In this document: in pieces, positions 34,929 through 44,686 of the stretch
How positions within the stretch are numbered: position 1 is the first letter of the stretch
Layout of the letters: the number at the start of each line of letters is the position of its first letter
From: Paenibacillus sedimenti
GTDB taxonomy: Bacteria; Bacillota; Bacilli; Paenibacillales; NBRC-103111
Reading direction: 5' to 3'
DNA length: 64,000 nt
Assembly (NCBI RefSeq): GCF_014534655.1
Contig: NZ_JACVVD010000002.1
Span: 620,001-684,000, forward strand
The notes under the pieces: generated by a model
Databases searched by the model: none
Seen by the model: the letters and a program-made list of their open reading frames with translations, nothing else
Told to the model about the DNA's origin: nothing
Made by a program: the position numbers and the translations under genes

Positions 34929-36311
34929 ATGGTGTTCATTCAAGTTGTGGCGATTCTTTTGGCTTTAGGATTGCTCATGTTTTTTGCTTACAGGGGTTAC
35001 CCGGTCATTGTGTTTGCCCCGATTTTTACCCTGCTAGCCGTATTGATTTCAGGCTTGGCCCTGATGCCAAGCTACACGGAAACGTACATGGTGAATGCAG
35101 CTAACTATGTAAAAACCTATTTCCCCATCTTCCTGCTAGGGGCCATATTCGGTAAGGTCATGGAACTTAACGGGGCCGCGTCCTCAATTGCTCAGACGAT
35201 TGTCAAAGGCTTGGGCTCCAAACGTGCTATTTTGTCTGTCATTTTGGCTTGCGGCGTGCTTACTTACGGTGGCGTTTCGCTGTTCGTAGTTGCGTTTGCC
35301 GTCTACCCTTTTGCCAGCGCCATTTTCCGTGAAGCGAACGTGCCGAAACGATTAATCCCCGGAACGATTGCGCTCGGTGCTTTTACCTTTACTATGGATG
35401 CGCTTCCAGGAACGCCGCAGGTGCAGAACATAATTCCTACTCCGTATTTCGGAACAGATGCATACGCAGCGCCGGTGGTAGGTATTATTGGTGGCGTACT
35501 CGTGTTTGCGGCAGGCCTCTATTGGCTGGAACGCCGCCGCAAGCAGGCCGAACTGGCCGGAGAAGGCTACGGCACAGGGCATAAGAACGAGCCGGAAGTG
35601 CTGACGGATCAAAAGTATCCGAACATCTGGCTGGCCATCGTTCCTCTGCTGCTTGTGCTGGTGTTCAACTACTTGCTTAGCCGTGGCTTCCTGACCGTAA
35701 ACAATTGGTACAGTGCAGAGCTGCTGAAAACTTTTAACATTGCCAATGTCAAAACCGTTTCATCGACCTGGGCCTTGATTATCGCGCTTGTTATCGGTAT
35801 TCTGGCTGCGATTTGCATTAATGTTCGCCGTGTTCATAACCAGCTGGCGGCCGGCTTGACCGCTGCAGCAATGGGTGCTTTGCTGGCGATTTTCAATACC
35901 GCATCCGAGGTTGGTTTCGGGAATGTCGTGAAAACGCTGCCAGGTTTCAAATTGATCCAGAACTGGATTTTGGGATTAAGCTCTCATCCCCTAATATCCG
36001 AGGCTATTTCCGTTAATATTCTTGCCGGCGTTACAGGCTCAGCTTCAGGCGGGTTATCCATTGCGCTTGAAGTGATGGGCAAGCAATATCTGGCATCAGC
36101 GCAAGCGGCTGGCATCAGCCCCGAATTACTGCATCGGATTGCGTCCATGGCATCCGGCGGTATGGATACACTGCCTCATAACGGAGCGGTCATTACGCTG
36201 TTAGCCATCACAGGCTTGACGCACAGGCAATCGTACAAAGATATTTTCGCGATTACCGTAATTAAGACGTTGGCGGTATTTTTACTTGCTGTAGTGCTCT
36301 CGTTATTTTAA
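34929..36311 (+). CDS. GntP-family permease, probable 3-hydroxybutyrate/acetoacetate importer
   Basis: A 460-residue membrane carrier with about 12 spans, of the gluconate:H+ symporter (GntP) family. Recognisable segments are ANYVKTYFPIFLLGAIFGKVM, GGVSLFVVAFAVYPFA, FTMDALPGTPQVQN and ASGGMDTLPHNGAVITLL. The last block is typical of GntP members that sit with 3-hydroxybutyrate genes. It is the first gene of the operon with a dehydrogenase, CoA transferase and thiolase. AGAGGAG precedes the ATG. Confidence 0.87.
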   Translation: MVFIQVVAILLALGLLMFFAYRGYPVIVFAPIFTLLAVLISGLALMPSYTETYMVNAANYVKTYFPIFLLGAIFGKVMELNGAASSIAQTIVKGLGSKRAILSVILACGVLTYGGVSLFVVAFAVYPFASAIFREANVPKRLIPGTIALGAFTFTMDALPGTPQVQNIIPTPYFGTDAYAAPVVGIIGGVLVFAAGLYWLERRRKQAELAGEGYGTGHKNEPEVLTDQKYPNIWLAIVPLLLVLVFNYLLSRGFLTVNNWYSAELLKTFNIANVKTVSSTWALIIALVIGILAAICINVRRVHNQLAAGLTAAAMGALLAIFNTASEVGFGNVVKTLPGFKLIQNWILGLSSHPLISEAISVNILAGVTGSASGGLSIALEVMGKQYLASAQAAGISPELLHRIASMASGGMDTLPHNGAVITLLAITGLTHRQSYKDIFAITVIKTLAVFLLAVVLSLF

Positions 36312-36335
36312 TAAGTTTAGGAAGGGGCAATTGCT

Positions 36336-37121
36336 ATGACAATGTTTTTGGATAAAAGAGTCGCCTTGGTGACGGGAGCGGCAAGCGGCATCGGTCTGGA
36401 AATCGCCCGTAATTTTGCACGGGAAGGCGCTTCGGTCGTCATTTCCGATGTTCGCGGAGAGCAGGCGGAGTCGGCGGCGGAGCAATTAAAGCAGGATGGT
36501 TATAACGCGATGGGCATTCGCTGCGATGTGACGCAAGAGGAGCAGGTGGCCGGAGCGATTGCGAAGGCCCGGCAAACGAATGGAAGGCTCGATATTTTGG
36601 TCAATAATGCCGGCTTGCAGCATGTGGCTCCGATTGAGGATTTCCCCGTGGAGAAATTTGAATTCATGCTCAAGGTGATGGTGACCGGCGCATTTATCGG
36701 CATTAAACATGCCTTCCCGATCATGAAGCGCCAAGGCTTTGGCCGCATTATTAATATGGCTTCGATCAACGGTGTGATCGGTTTTGCCGGAAAAGCCGCC
36801 TACAACAGCGCCAAGCATGGCCTGATCGGGTTGACCAAGGTTGCCGCTCTGGAAGGTGCTGCCCACGGCATTACCGTGAATGCGCTTTGCCCGGGTTATG
36901 TAGATACACCTCTTGTAAGAGGACAGCTGGAGGATTTGGCGAAAACGCGGAACGTCCCGCTTGAAAGCGTGCTGGAAGAAGTCATCTACCCGCTAGTGCC
37001 GCAAAAACGGTTGCTCTCGGTGGAAGAGATCGCGGACTTTGCGATGCTGATCGCCAGCGACAAGCTGCGAGGCGTAACGGGAGCTTCTTTGTTAATTGAT
37101 GGCGGATACACGGCGCAATAA
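36336..37121 (+). CDS. bdhA: 3-hydroxybutyrate dehydrogenase (SDR family)
   Basis: A 261-residue short-chain dehydrogenase oxidising D-3-hydroxybutyrate to acetoacetate with NAD+. It has the cofactor motif TGAASGIG near residue 13, an Asp after strand 2 favouring NAD (VVISDVRGE), NNAG, the catalytic Ser and YNSAKHG, and the typical NALCPGYVDTPLVRGQ. This last block and the length match bacterial 3-hydroxybutyrate dehydrogenases. It lies 24 bases after the permease gene with GGAAGGGGC as ribosome site. Confidence 0.9.
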   Translation: MTMFLDKRVALVTGAASGIGLEIARNFAREGASVVISDVRGEQAESAAEQLKQDGYNAMGIRCDVTQEEQVAGAIAKARQTNGRLDILVNNAGLQHVAPIEDFPVEKFEFMLKVMVTGAFIGIKHAFPIMKRQGFGRIINMASINGVIGFAGKAAYNSAKHGLIGLTKVAALEGAAHGITVNALCPGYVDTPLVRGQLEDLAKTRNVPLESVLEEVIYPLVPQKRLLSVEEIADFAMLIASDKLRGVTGASLLIDGGYTAQ

Positions 37122-37298
37122 TGAGTTTTTTTGGGATAGAGAGAGGATCAGTATGAGTATAAAAGTTCGCTTTCAGAACCGATTTCGAAGATGAGCGACC
37201 GCGTTTTGAGGCAGGTTTATTCGCCAATCAGACTGTCGTCTGATGTGGGCAAAGTGGACTTTTTAAACAACCTTATTTGGAGGAGAGGAGAATGGGGT

Positions 37299-38009
37299 AT
37301 GAACAAGCTGGTTTCATCTATGAGGGAAGCCATACGGGATATTCACGACGGCGCTACTCTTATTGTTGGAGGCTTCGGGCTCTGCGGGATTCCGGAGCAT
37401 TTGATAGCGGTGCTGAAAGAACAGGGAACAAGAGAGTTGACGGTGGTTAGCAACAACTGCGGTGTCGATGATTGGGGACTGGGGCTGCTGCTGGCCAACA
37501 AACAAATTAAGAAAATGATTTCGTCTTACGTTGGAGAGAACAAAACGTTCGAAAAACAGTTCCTGAGCGGCGAGCTGGAAGTCGAGCTTGTTCCGCAAGG
37601 GACACTAGCCGAGCGCATTCGCGCCGGCGGTGCTGGGATTCCGGGCTTCTACACAGCCACCGGTGTCGGCACGCTAGTCGCGGAGGGCAAAGAGCACCAG
37701 ACGTTCGATGGACGAACTTATATATTGGAACGTGGCATTGTCGGCGATTTTGCCTTAGTCAAAGCCTGGAAAGCGGATACGATGGGCAACCTCGTCTTCC
37801 GCAAAACTTCAAGGAACTTTAACCCGTTAGCCGCAACGGCCGGGAAAGTGACGATTGTGGAGGCGGAGGAAATCGTTGAAGCAGGCGGGCTGAATCCGGA
37901 TGAAATCCATTTGCCGGGTATTTACGTACAGCGCGTCGTACATGGCGGAGCTTACGAGAAGCGGATCGAGCGCCGAACAGTGACGGCTAAGGAGGCAGGA
38001 TCCAGATGA
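37299..38009 (+). CDS. scoA: 3-oxoacid CoA-transferase subunit A
   Basis: The alpha subunit (236 residues) of succinyl-CoA:acetoacetate CoA-transferase. The glycine-rich CoA-binding region [19 protein letters not shown] and later [17 protein letters not shown] and [20 protein letters not shown] are family signatures. I start at the ATG at 37299, which has GGAGAGGAG upstream and aligns with family starts; a longer frame from 37191 has no good site. The 177-base gap to bdhA contains a short hairpin ATCAGA/TCTGAT but no clear terminator. Its stop overlaps scoB. Confidence 0.92.
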   Translation: MNKLVSSMREAIRDIHDGATLIVGGFGLCGIPEHLIAVLKEQGTRELTVVSNNCGVDDWGLGLLLANKQIKKMISSYVGENKTFEKQFLSGELEVELVPQGTLAERIRAGGAGIPGFYTATGVGTLVAEGKEHQTFDGRTYILERGIVGDFALVKAWKADTMGNLVFRKTSRNFNPLAATAGKVTIVEAEEIVEAGGLNPDEIHLPGIYVQRVVHGGAYEKRIERRTVTAKEAGSR

Positions 38010-38659
38010 GTGATGAGCGCAGCACAATTGTTAGGCGGGCCGTGCAGGAAATTAAGGACGGCATGTACGTCAATCTGGGAATCGGCATGCCGACGCTGGT
38101 CGCAAATGTTATACCCAAAGACATGACGGTCATGCTGCAGTCTGAGAACGGACTTCTTGGCATAGGTCCTTATCCGTTCGAAGGCGAGGAAGATCCGGAT
38201 TTGATCAACGCAGGCAAAGAAACGGTTACAGCGGTTAGCGGCGCGTCGTTTTTTGATAGCGCTGAATCTTTTGCGATGATTCGAGGCGGACATATCGACC
38301 TTGCCATTCTTGGCGGGATGGAGGTTGCTGAGAATGGAGATCTCGCGAACTGGATGATTCCCGGAAAAATGGTTAAAGGCATGGGCGGCGCCATGGATCT
38401 GGTCAGCGGTGCCAAACGGATCGTGGTCATTATGGAGCACGTGAATAAACAAGGCGAATCCAAGGTGAAAAAGAGCTGCACGCTTCCTCTCACGGGGAAA
38501 TCGGTAGTGAACCGGCTGATTACGGATTTGGCTGTTTTTGATTTTACGGATCGGGGCATGGAGCTTGCCGAGCTGCAGCCTGGGGTAACGATAGACGAGG
38601 TTCGGGCGAAAACGGAGGCTGAGTTTCTATGGAGTGCCGAAAAGCAGAGAGAGGAGTAA
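38006..38659 (+). CDS. scoB: 3-oxoacid CoA-transferase subunit B
   Basis: The beta subunit (217 residues), which carries the catalytic Glu47 in [13 protein letters not shown] that forms the CoA thioester. Later blocks [23 protein letters not shown] and [10 protein letters not shown] are typical. Its ATG overlaps the scoA stop (ATGA), so the two subunits are translationally coupled, as expected for a heteromer. Confidence 0.93.
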   Translation: MSDERSTIVRRAVQEIKDGMYVNLGIGMPTLVANVIPKDMTVMLQSENGLLGIGPYPFEGEEDPDLINAGKETVTAVSGASFFDSAESFAMIRGGHIDLAILGGMEVAENGDLANWMIPGKMVKGMGGAMDLVSGAKRIVVIMEHVNKQGESKVKKSCTLPLTGKSVVNRLITDLAVFDFTDRGMELAELQPGVTIDEVRAKTEAEFLWSAEKQREE

Positions 38660-38662
38660 ATT

Positions 38663-39850
<1,188 letters not shown>

Positions 39851-39873
39851 CGCATTTCGCTATATTATTTTTG

Positions 39874-39922
39874 GAAAAAGATCGTTTGAAACCCGTTCAG
39901 GGGATTCGAACGATCTTTTTTA
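39874..39922 (+). terminator. Hairpin terminator after the ketone-body operon
   Basis: AAAAAGATCGTTTGAA and TTCGAACGATCTTTTT form a stem of about 15 bp, followed by more T. Confidence 0.85.
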
Positions 39923-40377
39923 TTTATTTGGGGGAACTAAATTGCGTGCTAGAGATCCTCACTGATGAAAAGTATTCATCATTATAAGTTATGAATTGGT
40001 TTGGAGGCCAATGTAGCCGGTTCAGATATAAAATGTGCATGTTATTTGTAGGTTATGCCCATTAGCCGGCAGTCGTCCTGTAAAACATGCAGGTTATTCG
40101 AGCAATATAGCTTGAAATCGGGGTGAAATGAGGAAATGACATGCAGGAAATGCAGGTGGTGGGCTAAAAATGGGGGGCGGCGGAAACACATGTAGGAAAT
40201 ACAGGTTGTGAATTGGAAAATAGCGATGCTCAGAAGTCGATTGCTTAGGTGCCAGGCGGGCATCCGGGAGTTTTTAGCCCATTTCGCTGCCACACCTGCT
40301 GCCGAAATAACGCCATGCGGATTTAAAAATTAGGCTCTGTTAAACTTTTTTGTTGATTTTCTTTATTTAAGTAACGG
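39923..40377. other. Gene-free stretch with degenerate repeats
   Basis: No gene is supported. It holds the roughly 50-bp-spaced motif array at 40035-40207, and TAGGCTCTGTTAAAC at 40331-40345, which looks vaguely like an insertion-sequence end but has no partner. Confidence 0.5.
40035..40207 (+). repeat. Four degenerate motifs at about 50-bp spacing
   Basis: ACATGCAGGAAATGCAGGT at 40139, ACATGTAGGAAATACAGGTT at 40188, ACATGCAGGTTA at 40085 and GTGCATGTTATTTGTAGGTT at 40035 are related. Their starts are 50, 54 and 49 bases apart. The intervals between them are not alike. Confidence 0.55.
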
Positions 40378-40655
40378 GCCTTAAAAAAGAGCGGAACTGC
40401 GAATGTTCAGTAATCACAGAAACAACGATTCTGTATGAAATTTCATAGAAAATCGGGCTCTTCGCTTCAATTTAATGCTTTTGTGTATGATTTTTCGTGT
40501 ATAACTATGGAAATTACCGTTTGAAGGATAAATCTGTATGATTTTTCGAGTACATATATGGGGTAACGATAGTTTCGAATTGATCGCTAATCATTTGAGT
40601 GGTTTATCTCATGGTTAGAAATCAACAATGAAGAATAACAAAGCCAAAAATTAAA
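40378..40655 (+). repeat. Dispersed non-coding repeat, copy B
   Basis: Second copy of the element at 14847-15079, same orientation. It matches over about 213 bases to GATCGCTAAT at 40591, then has about 45 extra bases before the shared end CAAAGCCAAAAATTAAA. The hairpin parts are kept: AAGAGC/GCTCTT, GAAC/GTTC, CAGAA/TTCTG. Confidence 0.8.
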
Positions 40656-40794
40656 TAATCGCTTATAAATTGTTTTATACTTTTTTTAGATTTAGTTTAG
40701 AGTCCATTTAGATATATCAACTATAGTTAATTGGGGAAGCGTTCTCGCTACGATATTTGTAATTTCGAACTTCAGACCGAAAAGGATGATGTCC

Positions 40795-41433
40795 ATGAAG
40801 TTATCTAAAAGCAGGTGGCTCTTAATCATTGTTTCTCTTGGAGTTATAATTCCATTTATGGCTCCTTATTTAACATTCGATCCATCTATGAGCCGTGTGC
40901 CGATTACCTCGACCTCGATCCAATATCCTGTACTTGTAGGCCATATCCTTTTTGCTTTTATTGCTTTGGTATCAGGATTTTTTCAATTTATTGATCGCAT
41001 TCGAATCCATAAACCTATTATTCACCGATATCTTGGAAGGATTTATGTATGCAGTGTTTTTATTAGCGGGTTGCTTGCTTTGGTCGTTATTTTCTATATT
41101 GAAGACTTCTCAAAAGCCATTTCCTTTCTTGCATTATCTCTAATATGGCTGTTTACGACCTGGAAAGGGTATCGTACTGCAGTTAGAAAAAGGTTTGACG
41201 AGCATAAGAAATGGATGATTCGAAGTTTTGGAATGACATTGGTGGCGGTAAGCGGAAGAGTATTGGTTCCGGTTTTACTTTTTGCCTACTACACATTAAA
41301 TGTATTTTCCCTTCCAGGAGGGAGAGAAAAGATGATTGAAGAAGTTCTGAATGTTAACATTTGGGCGGGTATAATTCTTAATTTCATTATTATTGAGTGG
41401 ATGATTCTTAAATCAAGTAAAACTCAAAAATGA
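40795..41433 (+). CDS. DUF2306 membrane protein
   Basis: A 212-residue membrane protein with about six spans. The DUF2306 family features are visible: HILFAFIALVSGFFQF, the conserved HKPIIHRYLGRIYV, and a second His-containing RFDEHKKWMIRSF. Its role is unknown. The ATG at 40795 has AAAGGA 8 bases upstream; the ATG at 40786 does not. The gene and its surroundings are clearly more AT-rich than the rest of the window, so it may have been acquired. Confidence 0.78.
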   Translation: MKLSKSRWLLIIVSLGVIIPFMAPYLTFDPSMSRVPITSTSIQYPVLVGHILFAFIALVSGFFQFIDRIRIHKPIIHRYLGRIYVCSVFISGLLALVVIFYIEDFSKAISFLALSLIWLFTTWKGYRTAVRKRFDEHKKWMIRSFGMTLVAVSGRVLVPVLLFAYYTLNVFSLPGGREKMIEEVLNVNIWAGIILNFIIIEWMILKSSKTQK

Positions 41434-41487
41434 TAAACTTAACGTCAAATCCAATTTATTTTTAGTGTGGAAAGCGGCAAAACTTTT

Positions 41488-41517
41488 ATGGCAACCCATT
41501 GGGGTTGCCTTTTTTCT
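41488..41517 (+). terminator. Hairpin terminator after the DUF2306 gene
   Basis: GGCAACCC and GGGGTTGCC form a stem around ATT, followed by TTTTTT. Confidence 0.85.
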
Positions 41518-41548
41518 TCCGAAAAAATTACTATTCAAAGGTTCATTG

Positions 41549-41565
41549 TGTCAATAAACATGACA
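41549..41565. promoter_or_regulatory. TnrA/GlnR-type box 1
   Basis: TGTCAATAAACATGACA fits TGTNA-N7-TNACA exactly. It lies 321 bases before nasD, so it would act at an upstream promoter or by looping. Confidence 0.7.
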
Positions 41566-41601
41566 TAAAATCGCTTTCATGAAGTGCTCTATTGGACCTA
41601 A

Positions 41602-41651
41602 TGTTCGTTTTTTCCATGATATGGTTGCATATTCTCCCAAAAAAACGAACA
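41602..41651. repeat. Inverted repeat in the nas leader
   Basis: TGTTCGTTTTTT and AAAAAACGAACA are exact 12-bp inverted repeats about 26 bases apart, followed by AAAATTTT. It could form a hairpin in the leader or be a paired binding site. Confidence 0.6.
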
Positions 41652-41776
41652 AAAATTTTATAAAACTTATTAAAGTTCGGTTAATTGACCGCACATTGTT
41701 GAGATAGCTAAGCAATATCACAAATTTTTGTTGAAAAATACAAGTTCCTGAGTTACATTATTAATAAATATTCGTA

Positions 41777-41793
41777 TGTTAGATAATTTAACG
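41777..41793. promoter_or_regulatory. TnrA/GlnR-type box 2
   Basis: TGTTAGATAATTTAACG fits TGTNA-N7-TNACA with one mismatch at the last base. It lies 93 bases before nasD, a normal activator distance. Confidence 0.6.
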
Positions 41794-41885
41794 TTATTGA
41801 TCTGAACGAGCAACTTGATTTAAGGTTTTAGGTTTTAACTTGACACATCATGTTACATATTTCCTTCGCAGGAGCGTGAATCATC

Positions 41886-44318
41886 ATGAAGAAAAAAATT
41901 GTTTTGGTAGGAAACGGAATGGCTGGAGTCAGCTGTATCGAGCAATTGCTTAAGCTAGCACCGAACCGCTTCGAAATTACGATCTTCGGAAGCGAACCGC
42001 ACCCGAATTATAATCGCATCCTGCTATCGTCGGTTTTGGCCGGCGATGCCGATATGAAGGATATTGTGATCAATGATTGGTCCTGGTATGAAGAAAATCA
42101 CATCACGCTGCACACAGGGCATACGGTTAACAAAATCGATACGGAACGCAAGCTTGTCAGCACGGATAAAGGGGTCAGCGTTCCGTACGATGAACTGATC
42201 GTCGCTGCAGGGTCGCTGCCTTTCATGCTTCCGCTGCCTGGCGCGGATAAAGAAGGCGTTATTGCCTTCCGGGATATAAAAGATTGCGAGACAATGATCG
42301 AAGCTGCGAAAAAGTACAAGAAAGCCGTCGTCATCGGCGGCGGTTTGCTCGGACTGGAAGCGGCGCGCGGCTTGCTGAACCTGAACATGGAAGTATCGGT
42401 CGTTCATATTAACGAATACTTGATGAATCTCCAGCTTGACAGAACGGCATCCTTGCTGCTGCAGCAAGAATTAGAACGGCAAGGCATGAAATTCCTGCTT
42501 AAGAAGAACAGCGAATCGATTCTCGGTAAAAAACGCGTATCGGGTCTCCGTTTTACCGACGGTACGGAAGTCGAAGCCGACCTTATTGTCATGGCCGTAG
42601 GAATTCGTCCTAACATTGCGCTGGCGAAAAACAGCGGCATCGAGATCAATCGGGGCATCGTCGTCAATGACTTCCTCGAAACGAACTTGCCTAATATTTA
42701 CGCCATCGGCGAATGCGCCGAACATCGCGGAGTAGCCTACGGTCTGGTTGCTCCTCTGTATGAGCAGGGTGCAGTACTAGCCAAGCGGCTAGCCGGTGCA
42801 GAGACCGCAGGCTATCAAGGTTCCGTAGTGTCAACCAAGCTGAAAGTATCGGGTGTGGATGTATTTTCGGCAGGTGAATATGCGGATAAGCCGGATACTC
42901 GCGCGGTTCGCGTACAGGATGATTTTGAAGGGATTTATAAAAAAGTCGTCATTAGAGACGGCAAAGTGATAGGCGCCGTATTGTTCGGTGACATCAGCGA
43001 CGGATCCCGCCTTTTCGCCATGATTCGCAACGGCGAAGATGTAACGGGCAAAGAAAAGACAGTGCTTCTTGGCGAAGGCGGGGGCAAAGCAAAATCCGGG
43101 GCAGACCTGGTGGCAGCGATGAGCGACGACGAGATCGTGTGCGGCTGCAACGGCGTATCCAAAGGTGCGATCGTGGGGGCTATCCAGGAGAAAGGCTGTT
43201 CGAGCGTTAATGATATCAAAGCATGCACCAAAGCTTCCGCTTCTTGCGGAGGCTGTAAACCGCTAGTTGCAGATGTGCTTACTTATGTACTCGGAGCAGA
43301 CGGAGTGAAAACCGTTAAAGAAGGCATCTGCGGTTGTACGACGCTTGGACGTGATGAAGTGGTTGAAGCGATCCGCGGTATGAGATTAACGACATCTAAA
43401 GAAGTCATGAACGTGCTCGAATGGTCCAACACGGAAGGCTGCTCCAAGTGTCGTCCCGCGCTCAATTATTATCTTGGCATGGTATGGCCGGAAGAGCATG
43501 AGGACGAGAGAGAGTCCCGTTTTGTAAACGAACGAAATCATGCGAACATCCAGAAAGACGGCACGTACTCGGTTGTTCCGAGAATGTACGGCGGCGTAAC
43601 GACTCCGAAAGACTTGAAGAAAATTGCAGAAATCGCGGAAAAGTACGAAGTGCCGCTTGTGAAAGTGACAGGCGGACAGCGGATCGACTTGCTCGGTGTG
43701 AAGAAGGAAGACCTGCCCGGCATGTGGGCGGATCTGGATATGCCTTCAGGCTACGCGTACGGCAAGTCGCTGCGTACGGTGAAAACATGCGTTGGCTCTA
43801 CGTTTTGCCGCTTCGGAACGCAAGATGCCATCGGTATGGGCATTCAGCTTGAGAAGAAGTTCGAACGGCTATACACGCCTGCAAAAGTGAAAATGGCCGT
43901 CTCGGGCTGCCCACGCAACTGTGCGGAAGCGACGATTAAAGACTTTGGCGTTGTCGCGATCGACGGGGGTTGGGAGCTTCATGTCGGCGGCAACGGAGGG
44001 ACTAAACTTCGCGGAACTGATTTGCTCTGCAAAGTGAAAACGGAAGAAGAAGTGCTGGAATGGTCAGGTGCTTACCTGCAATATTACCGGGAAACAGGCA
44101 AGTATAACGAACGGACCTCCGAATGGTTGGAGCGTATCGGTTTGGATACGATCAAGGCTGCGCTGGAAAGCAAAGAAGACCGGATCGAGCTCGTGTCCCG
44201 CATTGAGAAGACGCTGGGTCTGATGAAAGATCCGTGGAAAGAAATTATTGAAAAGCAAGAGCTTAACAAAACGTTCGTACCGATGGAAGAGCAATCGGCA
44301 GAGTCGATTTTGAAATAG
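41886..44318 (+). CDS. nasD: Assimilatory nitrite reductase large subunit (NasD/NirB)
   Basis: Reduces nitrite to ammonia with NAD(P)H. The 810 residues comprise an FAD/NAD reductase domain (GNGMAGVSCIEQL, VIGGGLLGLEAARGL), two BFD-like [2Fe-2S] segments (VCGCNGVSKGA...CGGCKP and ICGCTTL...GCSKCRP), and the siroheme domain. The siroheme/[4Fe-4S] ligands C635, C641, C675 and C679 fit C-x5-C...C-x3-C. This is the intact member of the two NirB-like proteins here. GGAGCG lies upstream. It leads the nas cluster. Confidence 0.94.
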   Translation: MKKKIVLVGNGMAGVSCIEQLLKLAPNRFEITIFGSEPHPNYNRILLSSVLAGDADMKDIVINDWSWYEENHITLHTGHTVNKIDTERKLVSTDKGVSVPYDELIVAAGSLPFMLPLPGADKEGVIAFRDIKDCETMIEAAKKYKKAVVIGGGLLGLEAARGLLNLNMEVSVVHINEYLMNLQLDRTASLLLQQELERQGMKFLLKKNSESILGKKRVSGLRFTDGTEVEADLIVMAVGIRPNIALAKNSGIEINRGIVVNDFLETNLPNIYAIGECAEHRGVAYGLVAPLYEQGAVLAKRLAGAETAGYQGSVVSTKLKVSGVDVFSAGEYADKPDTRAVRVQDDFEGIYKKVVIRDGKVIGAVLFGDISDGSRLFAMIRNGEDVTGKEKTVLLGEGGGKAKSGADLVAAMSDDEIVCGCNGVSKGAIVGAIQEKGCSSVNDIKACTKASASCGGCKPLVADVLTYVLGADGVKTVKEGICGCTTLGRDEVVEAIRGMRLTTSKEVMNVLEWSNTEGCSKCRPALNYYLGMVWPEEHEDERESRFVNERNHANIQKDGTYSVVPRMYGGVTTPKDLKKIAEIAEKYEVPLVKVTGGQRIDLLGVKKEDLPGMWADLDMPSGYAYGKSLRTVKTCVGSTFCRFGTQDAIGMGIQLEKKFERLYTPAKVKMAVSGCPRNCAEATIKDFGVVAIDGGWELHVGGNGGTKLRGTDLLCKVKTEEEVLEWSGAYLQYYRETGKYNERTSEWLERIGLDTIKAALESKEDRIELVSRIEKTLGLMKDPWKEIIEKQELNKTFVPMEEQSAESILK

Positions 44319-44323
44319 AGGGG

Positions 44324-44668
44324 ATGAGTCATATGAAACGGGTTCATGTTGGCAACATTTCGGAAATTGCGGAGAAAAGATCGAGGGTTGTCCGGATCGG
44401 GGCACTGGAAATCGCCGTATTCAAGCTTTCAGGCGGTACCATCAAGGCCATTGAGAATCGCTGTCCGCACAAAGCGGGTAAGCTCTCCGAAGGAATCGTG
44501 TGCGATCATCACGTATTTTGTCCGCTGCACGATTGGAAAATCGATCTGCATGACGGGCTTGTTCAAGCTCCGGATGAAGGCTGTGTAACGAGCTTTCAAG
44601 TAGAGATCGATGATGCAAGCGGAGATATGTATCTATACATTGCAGAGGAATGTATCAAGGCATCCTAG
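44324..44668 (+). CDS. nasE: Nitrite reductase small subunit (NasE/NirD), Rieske type
   Basis: A 114-residue Rieske-like subunit partnering NasD. Ligands of the [2Fe-2S] cluster are in ENRCPHKAG and VFCPLHDWKID (C-x-H and C-x2-H). The start is a TTG-free ATG-like call at 44324; an ATG at 44333 (MKRVHV) follows AGGGGATGAG and is more likely the true start. It lies directly after nasD. Confidence 0.9.
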   Translation: MSHMKRVHVGNISEIAEKRSRVVRIGALEIAVFKLSGGTIKAIENRCPHKAGKLSEGIVCDHHVFCPLHDWKIDLHDGLVQAPDEGCVTSFQVEIDDASGDMYLYIAEECIKAS

Positions 44669-44686
44669 CCTGGGGAGAGGAACGCG

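Larger units (their letters stand above)
41518..41885. other. Long regulatory leader of the nitrate-assimilation genes
   Basis: No gene is seen. It holds the TnrA/GlnR-type boxes at 41549 and 41777 and the inverted repeat at 41602-41651. TTGACA at 41840 lacks a convincing -10 at normal spacing. Confidence 0.55.

Noticed and set aside
37153..37194. 13-codon frame [13 protein letters not shown] between bdhA and scoA with a fair ribosome site
   Set aside because: Too short to support; no similarity recognised and no conservation evidence.
40035..40207. CRISPR array
   Set aside because: Repeat units are too degenerate and short, spacers are not unique-length, and no cas genes are present.
40331..40345. 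Insertion-sequence end TAGGCTCTGTTAAAC
   Set aside because: Only one end-like sequence, no inverted partner and no transposase remnant; kept only as a remark.
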